A program made the translations under genes and the position numbers. DNA of 64,000 bases from G041200185 sp041200185 (lineage in GTDB: Bacteria; Pseudomonadota; Alphaproteobacteria; BNTO01), in contig CP165730.1 of assembly GCA_041200185.1 (NCBI GenBank), positions 248,001 to 312,000 of the forward strand, given 5' to 3'. This document shows positions 35,431 through 45,507 of this stretch, piece after piece. Within the stretch, counting starts at the first letter, position 1; each line of letters opens with the position of its first letter. Below the pieces are notes generated by a model, which saw only the letters and a program-made list of their open reading frames with translations, did no database searches and had not been told where the DNA came from.

Positions 35431-37455
35431 GTGTCATGGATTGTAACAGGTTGTTATTTGGCTCATTTTCAGCTGACTTCTCCTTTCCGGCCAAGTGGTG
35501 ACCAGCCTCAGGCCATTCGCTTTCTTCTCGACAGCCTGGCTCAGGGGCACAAAGACCAAGTCTTGCTAGGTGTGACGGGTTCGGGGAAGACCTTTACTAT
35601 TGCCAATATTATTGCTGAAACAGGACGACCTACGTTGATTTTAAGTCCTAACAAAACCCTAGCAGCACAGATGTATTCGGAAATGAAGGAGTTTTTCCCC
35701 AACAATGCTGTTGAGTATTTTGTTTCGTACTACGACTACTACAAACCTGAAGCCTATGTACCGCGGACAGATACATATATCGAGAAAGTGGCCAGTATTA
35801 ACGATGACATCGACCGAATGCGTCACTCTGCAACGCGTGCTTTGCTTGAACGACGTGACGTCGTTATTGTCGCAAGTGTGTCGTGCATTTACGGTATAGG
35901 CTCGCCAGAACTATACAGCGACTTATCTTTCTCCCTCGCCGTCGGGGAATCAATCGCGGAACACGACTTATTCCTGAAGCTTACATCTTTGCAGTACCAA
36001 CGTAACGACGTTTTTCTCCAGAGGGGTACCTTCCGTGCTAAGGGGGATACCGTGGAGATTTTTCCTTCTCACTACAGTGACCGCGCTTGGAGATTGAGCT
36101 TTTTCGGTGAAGAGATAGAGGAGATTTTTGAAATTGATGCTCTAACAGGTGAGAAAATCACGTCTTTGACCTCCATACGCATTTTTCCTAATAGCCACTA
36201 TGCTGTTCCTGGCCAAACGATGACTCAAGCTATTGGGCGCATACGTGAGGAGTTAGACCTCCGCCTAGAGGAATTGAGAGCGAATGACAAGCTCCTAGAG
36301 GCTCAGCGCCTTGACCAGCGCGTACGTTTTGATTTAGAGAATCTCGCCGCTTGCGGAACCTGCGCAGGGATTGAGAACTATTCGCGTTATTTCAACGGAC
36401 GCCAACCAGGTGAGCCGCCCCCAACCCTATTTGAATACCTCCCCGAAGATGCGCTGCTTGTTGTGGATGAAAGCCACGTCGCCGTTCCTCAACTCGGAGC
36501 CATGTACGTTGGTGACCAGGCCCGCAAAACGACACTATCAGAGTTTGGGTTCCGACTACCTTCTTGTAAGGATAACCGTCCTCTCCGCTTTGAGGAGTGG
36601 GATTCTTTCCGCCCACAAACACTGTATGTATCCGCAACTCCTGGACCGTGGGAGCTGGCTCAGACCCAAGGAGTGTATGCTGAGCAGATCATTCGACCTA
36701 CAGGTCTTCTTGATCCTCTTTGTGAGGTACGTCCATGCGAGCACCAAGTGGACGACCTTATTCACGAGTGCCGAGAAACAATCCGTCAAGGTTTTCGAGT
36801 TCTCGTGACGGTCCTAACAAAGAAGATGGCTGAGCAGCTCGCAGAATACTTTGAAGAGGCCAATATCAAAGCAAAATACCTTCATTCAGATATTGTAACG
36901 TTAGAGAGAATGGAGATTATTCAAGATTTTCGTGCCGGTGAGTTTGATGTCCTCGTTGGGATTAACCTATTGCGAGAGGGGTTAGATATCCCCGAATGTG
37001 CCCTCGTTGCGATTTTGGATGCAGATAAAGAGGGGTTTTTGCGTTCAAAACGATCTCTCATCCAAACTATTGGTCGCGCGGCGCGTAATGCTAACGGCCG
37101 AGTTCTTTTTTATGCTGACGTTATGACGGACTCCCTGAAGGAAGCCTTAGCTGAAACAGAAGATCGCCGCCGTCGCCAAGAAGCGTACAACCAAGAGCAT
37201 GGCATCACGCCTCAATCTGTTCAGAAAAAAGCCATAGAAAAGAGAGTCAAGAAAGAGACGAAGAACGAGACCAAGACAGGCATCCAAATCAAGCTCAAGA
37301 AAGGGCAGGAATACGATGTTGATATTATTCAACGCAAGATAGATGAACTTGAGGCTGCTATGAAAAAGGAGGCCTTAAAACTTCACTTCGAAAAAGCCGC
37401 AACCCTCCGCGATGAGATGCGCCAGTGGCAGCAAATCTTGTTAGAAGAAGGGTAG
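35431..37455 (+). CDS. uvrB: UvrABC system protein B
   Basis: 674 residues, normal length. UvrB is the helicase-like damage-verifying subunit of nucleotide excision repair. LGVTGSGKTFTIANII (Walker A), YYDYYKPEAYVP (beta-hairpin), VVDESHVAVPQLGAMY, QTIGRAARNANG and the C-terminal UVR motif (IDELEAAMKKEALKLHFEKA) are in order. The start is a GTG at 35431 with GAAGAG upstream; it adds about 14 residues before the usual FQLTSPFRPSGDQPQAI. A Lys/Thr-rich linker precedes the UVR motif. It is convergent with the hscB-like gene. Confidence 0.97.
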   Translation: MSWIVTGCYLAHFQLTSPFRPSGDQPQAIRFLLDSLAQGHKDQVLLGVTGSGKTFTIANIIAETGRPTLILSPNKTLAAQMYSEMKEFFPNNAVEYFVSYYDYYKPEAYVPRTDTYIEKVASINDDIDRMRHSATRALLERRDVVIVASVSCIYGIGSPELYSDLSFSLAVGESIAEHDLFLKLTSLQYQRNDVFLQRGTFRAKGDTVEIFPSHYSDRAWRLSFFGEEIEEIFEIDALTGEKITSLTSIRIFPNSHYAVPGQTMTQAIGRIREELDLRLEELRANDKLLEAQRLDQRVRFDLENLAACGTCAGIENYSRYFNGRQPGEPPPTLFEYLPEDALLVVDESHVAVPQLGAMYVGDQARKTTLSEFGFRLPSCKDNRPLRFEEWDSFRPQTLYVSATPGPWELAQTQGVYAEQIIRPTGLLDPLCEVRPCEHQVDDLIHECRETIRQGFRVLVTVLTKKMAEQLAEYFEEANIKAKYLHSDIVTLERMEIIQDFRAGEFDVLVGINLLREGLDIPECALVAILDADKEGFLRSKRSLIQTIGRAARNANGRVLFYADVMTDSLKEALAETEDRRRRQEAYNQEHGITPQSVQKKAIEKRVKKETKNETKTGIQIKLKKGQEYDVDIIQRKIDELEAAMKKEALKLHFEKAATLRDEMRQWQQILLEEG

Positions 37456-37484
37456 TAGCCTCCAACCCAGAGATCACAAAAAGA

Positions 37485-38012
37485 TCAGGAGCGCATCTCT
37501 ATATCTGCACTTATCTGAAACGCTTCCTTCCGAAAACGAAGGAGGTACCTGAGGCGGATTCTGAGAGCGCTGAGGGTTTCGGTATTTCGTTGATCAAGAG
37601 CTTCCTGCACCTGGAGCTGGATCTTCTCTTCCAGTCGGTCGAGTTTTGCTAAAAACTTGGGTGCGCTCTGTGGCACTAGGTGTGAAAGTTCTTCGTATAT
37701 CTCCAAAATCTCGGCAGGTAGCGCTTCATTTACTGCTAGTAGCTCAATGCTCATCCTCTGGCACAGGAACTCAAGGCGTTGAACGGGGTCGAGGAGGGCC
37801 TTGTACGCCTTGTGTAATTTGGCGAGGATATCTGGCTCCTTTGCATGCTGAAGACAAGCTTCAAAGTAGCGATTACGTAGATCGTCTTGATTGATCTTGT
37901 AATTATCGGAGAGGTTGAAATACTGAAAGGGATCGTAACCACCACTTTCCGCCGTTCCAACGTCCCCTCCTTCAGCCTCTTGAGGAGTGTTAGGCAAAAG
38001 GTCTTTGTCCAC
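37485..38012 (-). CDS. hscB: HscB-like Fe-S co-chaperone lacking the HPD motif
   Basis: About 175 residues if started at GTG 38012; the frame is open to 38084 and a TTG at 37997 is also possible, all overlapping or abutting the iscA-like gene. YDPFQYFNLSDNYKINQDDL, KAYKALLDPVQRLEFL and the C-terminal three-helix domain fit HscB. The J-domain loop, where HPD should stand, reads LQHAKEPDILAKLHKAY and is about a dozen residues too short. HPD is needed to stimulate HscA, so activity is doubtful. The neighbouring iscA-like gene is also unusual. Confidence 0.7.
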   Translation of the reverse strand: MDKDLLPNTPQEAEGGDVGTAESGGYDPFQYFNLSDNYKINQDDLRNRYFEACLQHAKEPDILAKLHKAYKALLDPVQRLEFLCQRMSIELLAVNEALPAEILEIYEELSHLVPQSAPKFLAKLDRLEEKIQLQVQEALDQRNTETLSALRIRLRYLLRFRKEAFQISADIEMRS

Positions 38013-38343
38013 GGCAGGCTCCACGGCAATTAAAACAGCTGCGTCCCGAACAGCCGCTTTGAAAAACAAAACCACTTCCCGCATCAGTTGTCACAAAATC
38101 CATAGTCATATTGTTGAGAAAGAGAGCTGACTGCGGGTCTGTCACAAAAGTCACCCCGCCAATTTCAAAGATCTGGTCCATGGGGGTGATATCTTCGACA
38201 AAATTCAAGCCATGCTGGACACCTCCCGGCGACTTCTGGACGGAAACCCTAATCCCCAAAGGGGTTGGTTGGCGATCCTGAAGGAATTCGTGGATCTTGT
38301 CCAAGGCCGTTGTTGTCACAGAAAGATGAAAAGGCTCGATCAT
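37990..38343 (-). CDS. A-type Fe-S carrier-like protein with altered cysteines
   Basis: 117 residues from the ATG at 38343. VTTTALDKIHEFL, LGIRVSV, GLNFVED, VTFVTDPQSALFLNNMTMDF are typical of the HesB/IscA/ErpA family. The first conserved Cys (usually in GGCSG) is absent: the site reads SPGGVQHGL. At the C-terminus the usual CGCG is replaced by a Cys-rich GCSGRSCFNCRGAC tail. It may have another role or be decaying. It overlaps the hscB-like gene, so the two are co-transcribed. Confidence 0.7.
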   Translation of the reverse strand: MIEPFHLSVTTTALDKIHEFLQDRQPTPLGIRVSVQKSPGGVQHGLNFVEDITPMDQIFEIGGVTFVTDPQSALFLNNMTMDFVTTDAGSGFVFQSGCSGRSCFNCRGACRGQRPFA

Positions 38344-39192
38344 AAAAGCCCCAACCCTACCGAAACACGAGCGCAGCATAGCACATCACAAAAATGCATT
38401 CTATGATGAAGGAATTCCTGATAAAAACCGAATTTTCAAAAATTCGGGAGATATTTATAAAGGGCGTTTAGTCTTTTCATGCATAGCGCAATATTCTCAA
38501 AAGAAAAATTAACTGTTAGAACGTGATCGAAATTCAACGGTGAACCTTATTAAGGTTATATATTCTTATCTGAGTAGTAGTTAAGGTAAACATAAGAATT
38601 GAGTTTTTATTGTGTATGAATGATAGTCAATAAACAAACTATACGCACAGGGGGGTCGAGTGAGTTTAGTTCTCATATGAGGAAGATGGCTTAGTGCGAT
38701 TAAGTGCGTAAGCGAGAATGTATCAAGAACGATGGAATCGCACTTCTTGAATTAAGGGCAGAATTTTACAGTGAAAAGCAACAGATCTCGCGAAAGATCT
38801 TCATCCGTACCATTTATCAATTCTAAGGCGTGCTCGCTAAGAGGGGAACTTGAATGGGAGCGGTTGCTAGCGTCGTTTCTTGAAGAGAATAATGAAGTAA
38901 CTTAATTTTCTTTTTATTATTTTTCGTATCCTGTTTTTATATCAAGAATTTCGGTTGAAAGATCAAAATAAGCGATATATGCGAATGTTATTCTTAATAA
39001 CATTGGAGATTTTATCCGATGTTGCGCAAAAACATAATTTTTACAATTTACGCCAAACATATTTTAATTATCTGTATTATACATAAAATGTAATCGAAAA
39101 TTCTTTATCGATAGCCGTGTGGCACCATCCTTTTGGCAGTTAGTCGTTTCTGTGCCAAAATGAGGAAAGGGGGGAAGAATCAGGGGGATGTA
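38344..39192. other. Intergenic region
   Basis: About 850 bases, AT-rich in its later part (38900-39090). No gene, RNA or repeat was recognised. Confidence 0.35.
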
Positions 39193-39861
39193 GTGGCACA
39201 ACAATGCAAGCGAAAAAGATTCTTCCGATGGCTCGTAAAAACTTTGTGGTGCAGAGCATCGGCGGTGGGACATGGATCCGGTTCAAAACACGATCAATCC
39301 ACCAGGCTTCGTACGAGATGGTCTAGATGTGGCGGCCTTTTGTTGCTGTTGGGGGGCGCGATTGTTTCAACGTCACTCTCAGTATGGGGACTGCCGGATG
39401 AACCTTCAAACAAATCAGAAAATCTTGTGAATTCGGCTGAGGAAGTGGGAGACAATGATGATACTGACCTTATTGAAAGGATCTGTGGAGGCGATGACTG
39501 GGAATTCTCGAATGATACTGTTGTTCTCAAAGGTATCTTGTATATTAGGGAAGGTGTGTGGACAATATGGCTCAACGACCAAGAAATTGATAGCCTCTCT
39601 TCTGAGGAGCTTCTTATGTCTACAGGTGCTTTACCTGAGACTCAAGTAACAAACAGAACTCCATCAACTGGCTCCAAAGCCCTACCATCAGCGTCACGCT
39701 CATCACTCCACCCCTCTGTTACTGTGGGACCATACCAGATCTTCATACTTGCGGTCCAACCGCGATCTGTGACCTTTTGCTGCGGTGACCGCCAATTTTT
39801 TCTTCAAGTCGGACGATCTTATGACTTAAAAACGCATCAGCATTCAACGTTTGATCCTTGA
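39193..39861 (+). CDS. Unknown single-pass membrane protein
   Basis: 222 residues from the GTG at 39193, chosen for AGGGGGAT just upstream; the frame opens 20 codons earlier. A basic start is followed by one membrane segment (GGLLLLLGGAIVSTSLSVWG), so the rest should be periplasmic. VVLKGILYIREGVWTIWLND resembles short strands found in pilus or secretion assembly factors, but no family could be named. Ser/Thr-rich linker after residue 150. The 3' end overlaps the convergent tmk by 25 bases. Confidence 0.55.
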   Translation: MAQQCKRKRFFRWLVKTLWCRASAVGHGSGSKHDQSTRLRTRWSRCGGLLLLLGGAIVSTSLSVWGLPDEPSNKSENLVNSAEEVGDNDDTDLIERICGGDDWEFSNDTVVLKGILYIREGVWTIWLNDQEIDSLSSEELLMSTGALPETQVTNRTPSTGSKALPSASRSSLHPSVTVGPYQIFILAVQPRSVTFCCGDRQFFLQVGRSYDLKTHQHSTFDP

Positions 39862-40523
39862 AGGAAGACGACGCAGTCATTCCAAATTTCCTCGTAAACG
39901 GCAGCAACAGGACGATCCGCCTCAAGCAATCGACATCGACTGGGATGCAAAGCGGCGAGTTTTTGGTAACCAAGACGAACCTTTTCATGAAAATCCAGGT
40001 GGATCCTTTCAAACCGGTCTTCCTTTTGAGAATCTTTAGACTGACGCATATTTGATCTCTGAAGTCCTACTGTGGGGTCAATGTCCAAAATATACGTTCT
40101 ATCCGGCCAAAAAGATCGATCCGGCGTTACCTTTGACATCATGGTGTGCATGACATCAAAAAACTCAAAAGGTAATCCACAGCTGAATCCTTGGTAAACC
40201 CAGGACGAATCGAGAAAACGATCACAGAGAACGATTCCACCTTTTTGTAAAACAGGCAAAAGAAAGCGAATCCAGTGATCATACCTTGCGGCGTAAAAAA
40301 GAAGAAACTCCGAGAAAGGAAGCCAACGATCCTGTGCCCCCGTTGTTAGAAGTTGGCGGATACGTTCTGCTCCCTCTGAACCTCCTGGTTCCCTTGAGAG
40401 CACAACAGGGAGCTTGGGGAAAGACGCGCGTAGCTTGTCACAAAGGAGGCGACTTTGAAGGCTCTTGCCTGATCCCTCTCCGCCTTCAAAAGTAATAAAA
40501 ACTCCAGAAGAAGGAATGTGCAT
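39837..40523 (-). CDS. tmk: Thymidylate kinase
   Basis: 228 residues. Phosphorylates dTMP to dTDP. P-loop FEGGEGSGKSLQSRLL, SREPGGSEGAERIR, LCDRFLDSSWVYQGF and the lid region (DRFERIHLDFHEKVR) are all visible. Length is normal to slightly long. Works with dcd (23928) in dTTP supply. The end overlaps a plus-strand gene. Confidence 0.96.
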   Translation of the reverse strand: MHIPSSGVFITFEGGEGSGKSLQSRLLCDKLRASFPKLPVVLSREPGGSEGAERIRQLLTTGAQDRWLPFSEFLLFYAARYDHWIRFLLPVLQKGGIVLCDRFLDSSWVYQGFSCGLPFEFFDVMHTMMSKVTPDRSFWPDRTYILDIDPTVGLQRSNMRQSKDSQKEDRFERIHLDFHEKVRLGYQKLAALHPSRCRLLEADRPVAAVYEEIWNDCVVFLQGSNVEC

Positions 40524-40948
40524 AAATTCAGAAATCCTCCACTTTTAGAAAAAATGCCTCACTTCAAAACGAAAGGCAAGGGGAATACCCCTGCCGAATT
40601 GCCGGATTTGCAAATGATGGTGATCGAGTCAATGAAAAGGGAGGGCTGAAGAGGAAGAACAGAATCAGTGACTGACAATCTAGGAATGAACGATTGAGTA
40701 TGTATATATGCCTGATCATCGAAAGGTGGAAGGTTTTATGGTTACTGAAAAGTGTAAAACAAAGGTTGCATATTATATTTGCTTTCTTGTACTGCAATCA
40801 AAAATCTTCTTTTGCAAAACTACTCCGTAAAGCCGATCACTACCATTAACTCGCGAACTCAACAGGTAGTCTACATCCAACGCTAACTCTTTTAACCTAA
40901 TCTTTTAAGGAGGGCTGGAACACCCAACAAAGACTCTCCTCCTCTACT
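40524..40948. other. Intergenic region
   Basis: About 425 bases between tmk and dnaQ; minus-strand frames there lack ribosome binding sites. Nothing recognised. Confidence 0.35.
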
Positions 40949-41635
40949 CTACCCCTCACCGATCTCCATCCGCCACATCGGGTTCTGTAGCTTAGTGAGC
41001 ATGTTCTCAAATGCCTTCAACTCGTCTTGGCTAGGTGGAAAATACCTTCTAGGGAAACATCGCGTATCTGTTTTTGCCACTTCCTCGTGAACGATTTGAG
41101 CCTCATCAAAAGTAAATGCTCGTTGTCGCCCCCCCGTCAACTCAATGTACACTTCGACGAGAATCTGCGCATCAAGCAAGGCTCCATGCTTAGCTCGAGT
41201 CATATGTACATTGAATCGTTTGGCAAGAGCGTCAAGACTAGCAGGTGCTCCAGGAAATTTCCGGCGTGCCATCAAAAGGGTGTCTACGGCCCGAGAGAGT
41301 GAAAATTCAGGCCTATTCATACGGCGGAATTCGGCATTAAGGAACCCAATATCAAATGGGGCATTGTGAATCACGAGAGGCGAATCCTGCAAAAAGTCGA
41401 TCAAGGCATCCGCTTGCTCTTCAAATCCAGGAAAACCCTTGAGGAAGTCAGAATCCAGTCCTGTTAACTGCACGACCTCCTCCGGGATAGTGACTTCACC
41501 TGGATTGATGTAGGCATGATACTCCTTTCCCGTCGGTAAGCGATCTTCCAATTCGACACATCCTATTTCGATGATTCTGTCACCCGAGGTTACCGAAATG
41601 CCGGTCGTTTCAGTATCAAGAACAATCTCTCTCAC
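40949..41635 (-). CDS. dnaQ: DNA polymerase III epsilon subunit (proofreading exonuclease)
   Basis: 228 residues. DEDDh exonuclease: MREIVLDTETTG, HNAPFDIGFLNAEF and HGALLDAQILVEVYIEL supply the Asp, Glu and His residues of the active site. The C-terminal part, from about residue 185, would bind the alpha subunit. No partner gene lies close by. The start is the ATG at 41635, without a strong ribosome binding site. Confidence 0.95.
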   Translation of the reverse strand: MREIVLDTETTGISVTSGDRIIEIGCVELEDRLPTGKEYHAYINPGEVTIPEEVVQLTGLDSDFLKGFPGFEEQADALIDFLQDSPLVIHNAPFDIGFLNAEFRRMNRPEFSLSRAVDTLLMARRKFPGAPASLDALAKRFNVHMTRAKHGALLDAQILVEVYIELTGGRQRAFTFDEAQIVHEEVAKTDTRCFPRRYFPPSQDELKAFENMLTKLQNPMWRMEIGEG

Positions 41636-42585
41636 GATTCATCCGTCTCAAAGCAGAGCCTGACGGATTGTAGGCGAAAAGTCATTCCATAGCTAGTAAG
41701 CAGAAAAAATCGCAGGTAGTGGCAAAGATAACCATACTTCATAATGCAGAAGAGTAGTTCTGCATACCTGATATTCAAAAATTAGTAAAACTAATCAAAA
41801 CTATCTTGGTAAGGTTTGACATATTGGTATCCTCACACTTCGATATGAGACGTCAAATTGGAGTCATGTACCAATGAAACACTCTTTTCCAAGTTAATGG
41901 CTTTCATTCAAAACGAGAGTACCTTACTTACTGCGTGAGGGTTGCATCTTTCGAAAAATAAGAAGGTGTTCTTCAAATTTCATTCAGAAGGGAGCTATGG
42001 GTCTTGAAAGGCATGTAGTTGATTTTGCTAGGATCCGATGGCGAGCTTTTTTCTCATAAACTGCAGGGTCTGCGCTAACACGATGGGAGTCGTTGTCCTC
42101 TTCCACTTTGGTACCTTAAAATCTCTCAGTATAGCAAGGATCGACGTAGAGCTTTTGCACACCCTAGGGGATCGAATAATGACGCAACGAAGTTAGTGGA
42201 CCTGTTGAGAAAAACTTTGACGATAGCCCTCCTATCACACTGATTAGATCTTCATTGAATTTCGCGGACATGTGACTGTTTGAGTGATCTCCTAATGTCT
42301 TTTGTCCTGCATGATGATGTATTTACTCATAAATATTTATCAATGCTTAATTGATCGCTAAGATAATTGACGCCACCAATGCTAACCATTACCTTTTTCA
42401 AATTCTTTCTTACAAGTCTTCTACCATGCGCTCGTGTCACATCATGAGTCACTGGGCGGTAGGCGTTCTCATTGGTCCCAATACTAGAGAATATAAATTG
42501 ATAAGCAAAAGGGTGGGGCGTTTTCCTATGAGAGAGTATTCATCTACGCCAGAAGGTATAGGGCAACTCATGCATCATGACGGAT
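41636..42585. other. Long intergenic region
   Basis: 950 bases without a supported gene. A plus-strand frame at 42351-42614 starts at TTG and runs into the end of the recombinase gene, so it is rejected. Confidence 0.35.
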
Positions 42586-43695
42586 TCACAGATCCGATGA
42601 GTTGTTGTTGCTAACGTCATTTTTGGATGACTTACGCGCTAAAGGATGATAAGTCTCGAGGAGGTGTTTGAGGTGCCCCATTTGAACGTGCGTATAGATC
42701 TGGGTCGTTGAAATATCAGCGTGACCAAGCATTTTTTGAATGGCAAGAAGATGGGCGCCATTCTCCAGCAGATGAGTTGCGAAGGCGTGACGAATAACAT
42801 GAGGAGAAAGAGTGGATGGATTGAGCCCTGCGTCAGCGGCTGTTTGCTTTAAAATCTGGCCGAGTCTTTGGCGCGTAAGGTGTCCGCTCTTTGAGGTGGA
42901 TGGAAAGAGCCAAGGAACGAATCCTTCCCCTTTTGGACAATAACTATCTCGAATCTTCAGATACTCCTGAAGGGCGATGAGGCATGTCTGGTTCACAGGA
43001 ACGCACCGCTCCCTACCTCCCTTGCCAACCACGCGCACAAAGGGCATCAGCTGCCCTTCTTCAACAGAAAGATTCGAAACCCGCAAAGAGACTAGCTCAC
43101 TTGCCCGGAGGCCTGCCCCATAGAGAAGCTCAAGGAGTGTCCATCGACGCCGATGATCGGGCGTCTGTCCCTGAGCAGCGTGTTGGAGGAGTTGAAGAAC
43201 GTCATCTTTTGATACGATCCGAGGTAATTTTCGGGCATTCTTGGGCAAGGTAAAACGATGAGTTGGATTATTTTCTAGCCAACCTTCCTGAACGCAAAAC
43301 TTGAAAAATTGTCGAAGTGTGACGATCTTCCTGGCGATCGTTGAGGGCGCTCTCCTCTGGGCCTCAAATCTTTCACGATAACTCATCAGATCCTCTGCCG
43401 AAGCACTGAGTAGTTCGCATCCTAAATACAACGCAAATTCATTTAAATCTCTCCGATAGGCCTCTATTGTATTCGGAGCGGCATTGCGTTCGGCCACAAG
43501 TGACTCTAGGAAAGCATCGATCCACAAATCATTTCTTTTAGCGATCGCCTCAATGGAGGGCCCATGTTCGGTAGGCTTCAATATGAAAGAACGTTTTGAG
43601 GACACACCCATCACATTGCCGTCCGGGTTCTCAAGAGAAGATGAGCGATTGTCGACTCCCTTACTTCCTCGAAATGAATACTCAGAATCCGACAC
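42586..43695 (-). CDS. xerD: Tyrosine recombinase of the XerC/XerD family
   Basis: 369 residues, longer than the usual 300 because of an N-terminal extension of about 60; a GTG at 43695 or the internal ATG (MGVSSKRS) may be the true start. SAM-like domain with AAPNTIEAYRRDL, then catalytic GLRASELVSL (Arg), VGKGGRERCVP (Lys), LSPHVIRHAFATHLL (His, Arg), MLGHADISTTQIYTHV (His, Tyr). All active residues are present. XerCD resolve chromosome dimers at dif. It follows pgpA by four bases, in a secB-pgpA-xer operon. XerC cannot be excluded. Confidence 0.9.
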   Translation of the reverse strand: MSDSEYSFRGSKGVDNRSSSLENPDGNVMGVSSKRSFILKPTEHGPSIEAIAKRNDLWIDAFLESLVAERNAAPNTIEAYRRDLNEFALYLGCELLSASAEDLMSYRERFEAQRRAPSTIARKIVTLRQFFKFCVQEGWLENNPTHRFTLPKNARKLPRIVSKDDVLQLLQHAAQGQTPDHRRRWTLLELLYGAGLRASELVSLRVSNLSVEEGQLMPFVRVVGKGGRERCVPVNQTCLIALQEYLKIRDSYCPKGEGFVPWLFPSTSKSGHLTRQRLGQILKQTAADAGLNPSTLSPHVIRHAFATHLLENGAHLLAIQKMLGHADISTTQIYTHVQMGHLKHLLETYHPLARKSSKNDVSNNNSSDL

Positions 43696-43699
43696 AACT

Positions 43700-44266
43700 T
43701 CAGCTTCCCACAGCAGACAACCAACTTACTTTTACCATCCGACAAAGAAAAGGCCAAATAGATAACCCACCCACCGCCAAAAAACCTGCCACGGCTCCAG
43801 CCAAAATGTCATCGAGGACAATCCCAATGGCCTGCCACTTAGGCTCTTTCGCCATGCTTCGATCCACCCGGCCAATGAGGCTAGGCTTGGTAATATCCAA
43901 AAATCGAAATAGAAGAAACCCCATCAGCAACTTACCGATCGTTAAAGGATAAAACCGCACCATAATGACGTAAGCCAGAAGCTGTCCAACAACTTCATCC
44001 AAAATAATATAAGACGGATCAGAAGACCGGCCCCGAAACGTATACGCAGGGGGATGAGCCAAGACAACCTCAACCAAGGGGGCGGAGACACACCCAAGGA
44101 TCAGAAACGCATACAGTAAAGATGCAGGTGTGACTCCATAGTGCAGGGATAAAGCTACCCCCAAGAAACACACGAAACTCCCTACCGTACCAGGTGCAAA
44201 AGGCAGTCGTCCCAACCCTCCTAGGGTCGTCATTACCCCAGCAAATCGCCCAAGCCATGTCTCCAT
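43700..44266 (-). CDS. pgpA: Phosphatidylglycerophosphatase A
   Basis: 188 residues, ATG preceded by AGGTAGATGG. PgpA removes phosphate from phosphatidylglycerophosphate in the membrane. LGRLPFAPGTVGSF, SDPSYIILDEVVGQLLAY, RFLDITKPSLIGRVDR and IGIVLDDILAGAVAG cover the family's conserved sites; four hydrophobic segments. It lies 15 bases after secB and just before the recombinase gene. Confidence 0.93.
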   Translation of the reverse strand: METWLGRFAGVMTTLGGLGRLPFAPGTVGSFVCFLGVALSLHYGVTPASLLYAFLILGCVSAPLVEVVLAHPPAYTFRGRSSDPSYIILDEVVGQLLAYVIMVRFYPLTIGKLLMGFLLFRFLDITKPSLIGRVDRSMAKEPKWQAIGIVLDDILAGAVAGFLAVGGLSIWPFLCRMVKVSWLSAVGS

Positions 44267-44281
44267 CCCATCTACCTGCTT

Positions 44282-44773
44282 TTAATGCGTTGTAGACTCC
44301 TCTGTCGGCTGAGGGCCTTGCTTCTGCTGCTGTGATTTGTTGAGCGCCTTAAAATTAACAGGTTGAAGCATCAAAGGTGGGAAACCTGTTTCACGCGTGG
44401 CGTCAGCTACAACATTTCTGGCAAAAGGGAACAAAAACTCAGGGCAATCTTCCAACAAAATATTCCGAATCTGTGGTTCTTGGATATCCTCTCTCAATGA
44501 AACCAGCCCGGCATACTGAACCTGGCAAATAAACATCTTGTCTTCACCACGCTTGGCATCAGCAGTAATCTCTAAGACGACCTCAAACATATGCTCAGTT
44601 AAATGCCGAGCATTAACTTGTACATTAATGCTGATCTCCGGCTTGACCTCTCGCTTGTCCGTCAAATGTGCTAACGGATTCGGGTTCTCAAGTGATAAAT
44701 CCTTGAGGTACTGAAAATGAAATACAAAAGGTGGCGGAGTCGTCGCCTTGTCCGGTGTCGTGTTCTCTGTCAT
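44282..44773 (-). CDS. secB: Protein-export chaperone SecB
   Basis: 163 residues from the ATG at 44773; GGAG stands eight bases upstream, and a frame start four codons earlier would place that site inside the gene. SecB keeps preproteins unfolded and delivers them to SecA. FVFHFQYLKDLSLENPN, VQVNARHL, FICQVQYAGLV and the LLEDCPEFLFPFARNVVAD helix are all typical. It leads the secB-pgpA-xer operon. Its presence suits the many Sec-exported proteins in this window. Confidence 0.96.
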   Translation of the reverse strand: MTENTTPDKATTPPPFVFHFQYLKDLSLENPNPLAHLTDKREVKPEISINVQVNARHLTEHMFEVVLEITADAKRGEDKMFICQVQYAGLVSLREDIQEPQIRNILLEDCPEFLFPFARNVVADATRETGFPPLMLQPVNFKALNKSQQQKQGPQPTEESTTH

Positions 44774-45120
44774 AAAAATCTCCATTAAAAATCCCTTCTA
44801 CCAGGATACAAATTTCCTCCCCTTCCGTCCAGATTAGCGACTTGAAAGAAGGGAAGTCACAAGAGATGAGCTCTAGCGACCCCTAACGACTTATGAGATA
44901 AACGAGGCTTCCCGACTGATGGTACCTCTAGCTGTTGAAGCTAATGCCTTCCATTGAGCCTGACTCGTCACGTTTTGTCTCCCAAAAAAGGCTCTATCGT
45001 AAGTTCTCCTACCGTTATGTTCACGCTCGTACGGCAGAGTTGAGCTGCATCCCCCCCTTGACAGTTATTCGACTTTTCCGGCAGGATTATCCCTGGGGGA
45101 AGGATTTTTTAGGGGAAAAG
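44774..45120. other. Divergent intergenic region between secB and 45121
   Basis: About 350 bases that must contain promoters in both directions; no clear operator seen. Confidence 0.35.
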
Positions 45121-45507
45121 ATGCAGCAAAGGTTCAAAATGATAGGGCTGTGGTGTGTTTTGGGTTTAACAGGAGTGGCTTCGGAGAAGCCGCAGGAGAA
45201 GCTAGATTTGCCCTCGAACGTGGCTCGTCATCAACAGGAAGAGCTGGAAAACGTTGCTATGAACGCTATCAAAGAGTTCTTGGAAGACTCAACACAGATC
45301 AGCCAAGAAAACAAAGGAAAATCTGTACAGGATTTGGAAAGATCTAACTACAATCCTTATGATGACCCAGGAAACTGGATGGATATCAACCGAGGTACCT
45401 TTACGGACGATGGAGTCACTTATGTCATGTCTGAACGCGTATTCTTGCCGACTTACCGACCTCCAGAGGATAGCTCATCGAACCATCACAATAGCCTACG
45501 GGATTAA
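45121..45507 (+). CDS. Small Sec-exported protein, unknown
   Basis: 128 residues from the ATG at 45121 (AGGGGAAAAG just upstream); the frame is open 62 codons further without support. The signal peptide MQQRFKMIGLWCVLGLTGVA is followed by a hydrophilic mature protein with an SNYNPYDDPGNWMD segment and no cysteine. A weak hairpin follows at about 45527-45550. No family recognised. Confidence 0.62.
   Translation: MQQRFKMIGLWCVLGLTGVASEKPQEKLDLPSNVARHQQEELENVAMNAIKEFLEDSTQISQENKGKSVQDLERSNYNPYDDPGNWMDINRGTFTDDGVTYVMSERVFLPTYRPPEDSSSNHHNSLRD

Noticed and set aside
42351..42614. 87-codon plus-strand frame
   Set aside because: Starts at TTG without a ribosome binding site and runs antisense into the recombinase gene.
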